A stretch of DNA of 11,799 nucleotides from Larix sibirica. Its lineage: Eukaryota; Streptophyta; Pinopsida; Pinales; Pinaceae. The stretch lies in NCBI GenBank assembly GCA_004151065.3, contig NWUY0300023103.1, positions 1,103 to 12,901 of the forward strand, in the 5' to 3' direction. Made by a program: the position numbers and the translations under genes. Shown here piece after piece: positions 6,861 through 11,799 of this stretch (positions within the stretch are counted from its first letter, which is position 1; the number at the start of each line of letters is the position of its first letter). The notes under the pieces are model-generated. The model did no database searches and was not told the DNA's origin. It saw only the letters and a program-made list of their open reading frames with translations.

Positions 6861-8236
6861 GGCATCATGGGAAATTTTGGGTCTAAAGGCCCCTCCCTAA
6901 ATTATTCCTCCGTAGAACCAAATGCAATATGGTAAGGGTTAGGATCATTTGAAACAATGATTTCATCCCATCCCTCAAGTAAGTTATAAAGGCCTTCTTT
7001 TCCAAAATTGAGATCAACTTCATTGACAAGGGTGGTATCTCAGAATAACACAAGTTCATCAACTATGTTGGATCATGTGAGTGAAGTATAGATATCTCCT
7101 ATCACCAAAACTGGTGGGTGTTCCTCCCCCATAGTTTGGATGTCTCCCTAACTATATATTTCCCTTGTGGTCCCTTCACTTGAAAAATTTATTTATGGAA
7201 AAAGTGTTTGGAATCCTTTTAAGGGTCAAGGAAGTGAGTTTGCAGGTGTCTGACTTAATGACAACTTCCAAAACGAAAAGATAGATTCTAGTAGTCCAGT
7301 TTTTTGACAAAAACCTAGGAACCCCAAACTATATCCATTTCTACTAATAGTATTTCTTTGAGTTCCAACTCCACAAGGATGCAAGCTACCCTTCTATCCA
7401 CCTTTACCTCCCAATCTTCTTCACAAGTGACAAAATTCCCCAACAAATTTCCAATGTTTTTCGATTTCTTTCGGTTCCACAATTCCCATGGAAGAACAAG
7501 AACAATAACCCATATATTTTGTATATGGATTGGATAACTGCTTGGGTCAAAACTAGGGACCCATTTTTTAAAATACAAACCCAAGGCCCCCCACGATCAA
7601 TCCTTCACCAAAATCCAAGTAACATCTTCTTTAGACTACAAAGTAAACCCAATCCACTCGCGGACCAGAATATGAAACACCGGTACATATTCAATCATTG
7701 GTTTCCAATGAGCTTCTATCTAGGAGAGGAGCGAGCACATGCCTCCCAATTTCTTCCCCATAAACCATCTAACTACTGCGCAAACCATCATGCCTTCAAC
7801 CTCCTCTATATTTACATTGCGACCTAACATCATTTTGATTCTATATTTTTTTCTAATGGATGCATTTCTTCTTACTTGCCGGCACATAATTCTTCCCATT
7901 GGCTATCAAATTGACATCTTTGATGCCCTTCTTTTTAGGGCCAACTTCCGAAATCTTGATCCCCCGATACTTCAAATTTTCAAAGCAAGAATCACGATCT
8001 CCTTTTGTTGAATAAGTGACCTCCCTATCATTCCTAATCTGAGACAAAAGACCAAAAACCAGAGTAATTGTAGGACTGGATAAATTACCTCCGGTGTCCT
8101 CTTGTACCTTAGATTGAGTACTTGAATTAAACACAGATCGACCTTCAGAATTAGGACATAAAAGCTGCTTCTGGTTCGCCTCATATATTGCCTTTACTAC
8201 ATTTCCATCCGTAGATTTTTTGGGGGCGATTTTCAC
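6758..8236 (-). pseudogene. LINE ORF1 (DUF4283-type nucleic-acid-binding protein), upstream part
   Basis: The start is placed at the methionine at 8234-8236 (MKIAPKKSTDGNVV), which opens a 127-codon frame. Around 7720-7315 the reading FHILVREWIGF, then GLYFKKWVPSFDP, WVIVLVLPWELWN, IGNLLGNFV and VDRRVACILVELELKE is a DUF4283-like domain, the RNA-binding module of plant L1 ORF1. A weak C-x-K-T-G-x-L run just after it may be what is left of a CCHC knuckle. From 7039 to 6758 another frame reads VDLNFGKEGLYNLLEGWDEI, NDPNPYHIAFGSTEE, then EFVPPPDATEFGANHMVD and SMSNAQIRTSIEN, ending at TAA 6758-6760. Frame changes and stops separate these parts. ORF1 would continue at 4628 across the PLE insert. 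Confidence 0.88.
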
Positions 8237-8283
8237 AATTGTTGTACTTCACTAGGCCTTCACTAGGCATCACAATTGTTGTT
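8233..8283. repeat. Small local direct repeats at the LINE 5' side
   Basis: TCACAATTGTTGT occurs at 8233-8245 and again at 8270-8282. Between them CTTCACTAGGC occurs twice in tandem (about 8248-8258 and 8258-8268). This looks like slippage or a template jump at the start of the LINE, just upstream of the ORF1 start. Confidence 0.8.
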
Positions 8284-8343
8284 CTTTTTCAAATGATTTA
8301 TATATATATGTAATGTGATGCATGCATACTAAGAATGTGATTT

Positions 8344-8909
8344 CCATTTTTATTTATGAATAGAAATTGTGTTAATGTTTAGAAAAAAAATGTTGACAAG
8401 AATTTCAAGTATAGCAGAGAATATAGGTAGACAAATAGTTAAAGTTGCTAAATAATGAGGAAGTAGATTAATGAATCGATAAGAAAAATTTGATGCTTCT
8501 AAAAGTAAGTTAAGAAAGATTTATATGTACGAGAGACAAATGAGAAAAATAACTTATAGGCATGTTTCTAGATATGACCAAGAATAAGGCAAACGTAAGT
8601 AAAATTAAAAAAAACACCATACTAGTGACTTGATATTCATTGAAGAGGTTTACCATAAGTTGAATGTGCTTCCTATATACCTATTCCATTGGAGGTAATG
8701 TTTATTTAATTTTGGAATTGACTTGTATTGATTTTAAATATAACATAGCTCACAAGAAAGCGAGTAAATATATACTTATTTTTATTAAGTCAATAACACG
8801 CCAATAAGAGAGATATATTTTTTAATTTATGTTTTATATTTATAAAAAAAATATTTACAAACAATAAGTTTTTTTGGAGTTAGTTAAGATAAAAAGAGTA
8901 TTCCCTTGG
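8344..8909. other. AT-rich intergenic DNA, no gene seen
   Basis: No reading frame of interest, RNA gene or mobile-element domain is recognised on either strand. The sequence contains many A and T runs and short TATA-like strings typical of plant intergenic DNA. Confidence 0.6.
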
Positions 8910-9113
8910 ATGGGGTGAGAAGGATACGAGAGTAACCTATTCAATGAGTGGAGGACATGCCACAATTACTACAACCAACCCATCACATAATTTTTGAGGG
9001 GACACATGACAATGGGGTGAGAAGGATACGAGAGTAACCTATTCAATGAGTGGAGGACATGCCACAATTACTACAACCAACCCATCACATAATTTTTGAG
9101 GGGACACATGACA
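8910..9113. repeat. Perfect 102-bp tandem duplication
   Basis: 8910-9011 and 9012-9113 are identical over 102 bp (unit begins ATGGGGTGAGAAGGATACGA). The unit length is 34 codons, so the duplication keeps the plus reading frame in which the downstream decayed coding region lies. Either a recent event or an assembly duplication would give two identical units. Confidence 0.97.
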
Positions 9114-10026
9114 TAGGATGGACTTAAGGTGATCATGCAACAATTAATGGAGAGGATAGTTGGATCAGGGAGAACTATAACCACCAACTTAGCTTGGGAT
9201 GGATACGATGGAGGATTTTAGATGAGGGATGTAGACACTGATTTTGATAATGATGAGCAATGAAATCATGACAAGAATATGCACCAGGAAGGACACGAGA
9301 GGCATATGTCACATCTGTTTAATGGAAGAGGTGACTGTTATATGACATTTGAAGGTGGGAGGGTATCCATTTATTAGAGCACTAATGAAGGTCCCTGGAA
9401 GTATTCATAGGGATACTTCCTTTTACAACCAGTTCTCTCAACTTAAAACTAAAGACCCCATGTCTGGAGGTGCTTGATTCCCTCTTGATATCCTGCAAAC
9501 TGCCTGTTTTGGAATAACTATGTCAAGGAGAAGATGATGACATCAAAACAATAGTGGGAGGGATTCAACTCCATGGTCTTGGGTGACACAATGAGTAGAG
9601 AAATGTACCTCAACCTGCATGAGAATAATCCTTGATCACATTCAACAGGAGATTAACTAGGTAGAGGAGGCAGTCTGGATCCAGAGAGGCCACAATCCCA
9701 ATGAAGAAGTTGATAAGGAGGTGCAACCCTAGGTTTAACATTTAGGAAACACTTGCACTAGATCCATCCATTACTACAACATGATTGATCTTTATAGGTA
9801 GAACAATTCCTTGATCGGGCTGGTGCTAAGTGAATGCGATCAAGCCCAGAATGAGATTTTTCTACAATTGGACAAAATCTAGGTACAACACAAAATGTTG
9901 GACGCCAAAATTAACATTCTTGTTAAAACCATTGGTAAACTAGAATTTTTGGGAAAAGATCATGAAGCAGTCCCAAGTAAAGAGGCCCACATCAACATTC
10001 CTTCTAAAGATGAAAATCTGTTATAG
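8910..10026 (+). pseudogene. Decayed coding region, family not recognised
   Basis: I do not recognise this protein. In one plus frame from 8910 the reading includes GYESNLFNEWRTCHNYYNQP (twice, in the tandem unit), DGLKVIMQQLMERIVGSG, MRDVDTDFDNDEQ, NHDKNMHQEGHERHMSHLFN, then NYVKEKMMTSKQ and SMVLGDTMSREMYLNLHENN up to about 9632. Stops are scattered (about one per 15-30 codons, many one base from a sense codon). After a frame change, YYNMIDLYR, SLIGLVLSECDQAQNEIFLQ, VQHKMLDAKINILVKTIGKL and a charged tail end at TAG near 10024-10026. The last part looks like a coiled coil, with two internal TAG codons. A retroelement gag-like protein or a dead host gene are both possible. Confidence 0.45.
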
Positions 10027-11380
10027 TTTTCTTTTTAATATAGATCTTTGGTTTTATAGTTTTATATATTCTAACAATGTTATGGGAACCTTGTATTAAC
10101 ATTGTTTTAAGAAGGTTTTTTTGAACTATGAAGTCCCAAGTTGGGATATATATAATCTGACTACTAATGAAATTTTTTGCCATTAGTATGGTTTCCCAAG
10201 TGGTAGGACAACAACAACAAACTCTGTATATTTTTTAACAACTTAATACAAGAAAATCCACTAGCTTACCAAAAAAAGACGGAAAGAATATGTAAGTTTT
10301 GTTTCAAGGGTGTGGGGTTTTAGCATCACTTGAGACATTTATGGAGAGGTGTAAGGAAAGAAAAGAAAGGTGTAGGATAAAAGGTATGTTTTCAATTTTA
10401 TTTTGATGCTCTATAAACTTATTTCCATTTTTGGGTATGGAAAATAGCCAAATTTCTAGATTGAGAATCCCAAGGTTCATAAGCTTTAGATTTTGCAAAA
10501 TAAAATTATAAAATTATTAACACTGATAATAAACTAAGAAAAAAATTCAAAATTGTAACATTAGACTAAAACAAAATTCCACCTTGAAGCTTGGTTTCTC
10601 TAGTAGTCTCCAACTCTCCTACTCAATTGCACCTTTACTTAGCTACTAAACTAATCTCCCGAGAGTTAAAAAAACCCATCATAAATAAAACAAAAAAAAA
10701 GTAACATGAAAAAACAATAAAGAAAACTCAGAAAAAAACCCACATCCACATTTCCTCTTTGAATCACAAATCCCCTTTTCAAATCTTAGGCCGAGTATTA
10801 AATACATGGTTAGGTCGTGAATTATAGTAAATGAGGGCAATCAATGCCTATAGTAAATTACAATGACTAAGGGTAGTGACTTCTAGAGATGAAACATGAC
10901 TGAGAGCAACTACAACTAAATTGTGACAAGGTTACATTCCTTTTCTCCTTTGAACAATGAACCATAATTCAAATGAGTGGAATAAATGAATATAGGCAAA
11001 AATCTATAGCTAGATCGTGACAATTTTATACACCTTTCTTCCTTGAAAAGGGGATATCTATTGGGATAGTATTTTGCAATGTTACAAGAGTAGTCGTAGA
11101 GGGTAGTTTTTAACTGTAGTGGGTTTTGGGGGCTAAGTTATAATGGGGTTAGGTTGTAGTGTTTTTTTCTTTTTTCACAATAGGAAAGAGTTGCAAATGC
11201 ATTGCAAAGAAAAAGAGAAAAAGGCTATAACTATACATGTGTAGCCTAGTATAAATAAGGAACTAGCCATAATGTTTCTTCCCACCATCCTCCATACCAA
11301 CCCTCGGTTACATAGGGTTATGATGAATGTTGTTTCTTTCTTGAATTTTCTATGCCCAATAGGCTAGGAAAACATGCCTG
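10027..11380. other. AT-rich non-coding DNA
   Basis: No gene is supported. The stretch holds a 10-bp perfect hairpin (AACAATGTTA at 10073-10082 with TAACATTGTT at 10097-10106), A-rich patches around 10500-10740, and a 12-bp inverted pair (TCCCCTTTTCAA at 10771-10782, TTGAAAAGGGGA at 11043-11054). A TATAAATAAGG string lies at about 11250-11260, but no gene follows it convincingly on the plus strand. Confidence 0.55.
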
Positions 11381-11384
11381 TACA

Positions 11385-11708
11385 TCATTCAACGATCTTA
11401 GGTTTATTTAGTATGTAGGCATTGAGATCCCAAATCTTTATTTTTGTTGTTTTTAGTTTCCCCTGACTTCTTCTTGAATTTCTTCCTCTGGTAAGTGAAG
11501 GAGAGCTTAAGGAAGGGGTGGGATTATGTTGGATAATTCTTGCATAAGATGGGGTCGTCATAGCTTCCTTTTCCACCTTTTTGTTTCATCATTTTCCTCT
11601 GTTGGGGGGAGGGGAGGGGGGTTATTCAATCAGTTCTTCATCCCCCCTATCCTTTCTCCACTTCATCTTGCAAGGATCCTTTGCATTTTCCTCTAATTCC
11701 ATGTCCAT
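11385..11708 (-). other. Short charged reading frames on the minus strand, uncertain
   Basis: Two short minus-strand frames lie close together. One (11708-11622, 28 codons) reads MDMELEENAKDPCKMKWRKD then RGDEELIE and stops. The other (11576-11385) reads MEKEAMTTPSYARIIQHNPT then PSLSSPSLTRGRNSRRSQGK and a lysine-rich end. Both are rich in charged residues and could be pieces of one decayed N-terminal region, but no domain is recognisable and the DNA between them is low-complexity. They may equally be chance frames. Confidence 0.2.
11604..11621 (+). other. G-rich tract
   Basis: The plus strand has G6-A-G4-A-G6. It is a pure purine run, unusual against the AT-rich surroundings. It could form a two-tier or intermolecular quadruplex or a triplex, but it has only three G runs. 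Confidence 0.7.
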
Positions 11709-11799
11709 GGTTATGGAAGTAATTTTCTATCAAAGATGAAGCTTTATTTTGGTTTGGTTGGAGTGAGGGTTGTGTTGATGCCTCGAAAATCGTAGCATC

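Larger units (their letters stand above)
192..8322 (-). mobile_element. Decayed L1-type LINE, interrupted by Penelope-like DNA
   Basis: A non-LTR retrotransposon lies on the minus strand. In LINE order it has an ORF1 with a DUF4283-like domain (8236 to 6758, then 4628 to 4437) and an ORF2 (4473 to 652) with AP-like endonuclease, reverse transcriptase, zf-RVT and RNase H regions. This is the usual layout of plant L1 elements, including the lineage with a C-terminal RNase H. The coding body between 652 and 8236 is well supported. The outer limits are inferred from a weak pair of similar segments (173-191 and 8323-8343), and no clean poly-A tail was found. Foreign PLE sequence at about 4737-6718 splits the element. 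Many stops, frameshifts and lost catalytic residues show it is dead. Confidence 0.9.

Noticed and set aside
7519-8011. Two overlapping plus-strand frames of 90-102 codons
   Set aside because: They lie opposite LINE ORF1, whose minus-strand readings match DUF4283-type protein.
7972-8184. 70-codon minus-strand frame
   Set aside because: It overlaps the 127-codon ORF1 N-terminal frame in another phase and lacks recognisable content.
10073-10106. Terminator or microRNA hairpin
   Set aside because: The stem is only 10 bp with a 14-nt loop in AT-rich DNA, too short for a plant microRNA precursor, and no gene context supports a terminator.
10304-10498. 64-codon minus-strand frame
   Set aside because: It is AT-rich low-complexity sequence without domain, context or homologous pattern; a chance frame is likelier.
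11250-11400. Promoter (TATAAATAAGG) of a host gene
   Set aside because: No convincing coding sequence, splice sites or protein similarity follows on the plus strand.

Overview
This is a gene-poor, AT-rich stretch of nuclear plant DNA built from decayed retroelements. I infer a conifer or other gymnosperm. The window combines a plant L1-type LINE (DUF4283-type ORF1; ORF2 with endonuclease, reverse transcriptase, zf-RVT and RNase H) with Penelope-like element (PLE) sequence carrying a GIY-YIG endonuclease. Among land plants, GIY-YIG PLEs are known to me from conifers (the 'Dryad' group, proposed to come from arthropods by horizontal transfer). No intact host gene, tRNA, rRNA or CRISPR array is visible.

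Layout. A minus-strand LINE fills about 192-8322. Its ORF1 starts at 8236 and is readable to a stop at 6758, then resumes at 4628-4437. ORF2 follows from 4473 to a stop at 652, with stops and frameshifts throughout. The LINE is split near the end of ORF1 by PLE DNA at about 4737-6718. This insert is two 5'-truncated PLE copies joined head to head: one on the minus strand (about 4737-5740) and one on the plus strand (about 5733-6718). They form a hairpin-like inverted repeat with arms near 1 kb and a spacer near 76 nt. Each copy keeps the C-terminal edge of the RT, a linker, the GIY-YIG domain, and a 3' region with a TATA-like site and a hammerhead-ribozyme-like motif. The plus copy also carries an internal 56-bp duplication.

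Beyond the LINE, 8344-8909 is AT-rich and empty. At 8910-9113 there is a perfect 102-bp tandem duplication, and 8910-10026 reads on the plus strand as a decayed coding region of a family I do not recognise. The rest (10027-11799) is AT-rich non-coding DNA with a few short charged reading frames on the minus strand and a G-rich tract near 11604-11621.

Nothing here appears functional as a gene system. The points of interest are structural: the inverted PLE pair, its paired ribozyme and TATA signals, the nesting in the LINE, the similar LINE sequence on both sides of the insert, and two exact duplications inside otherwise heavily mutated DNA. Alignments were made by eye, so boundaries and similarity levels are approximate.
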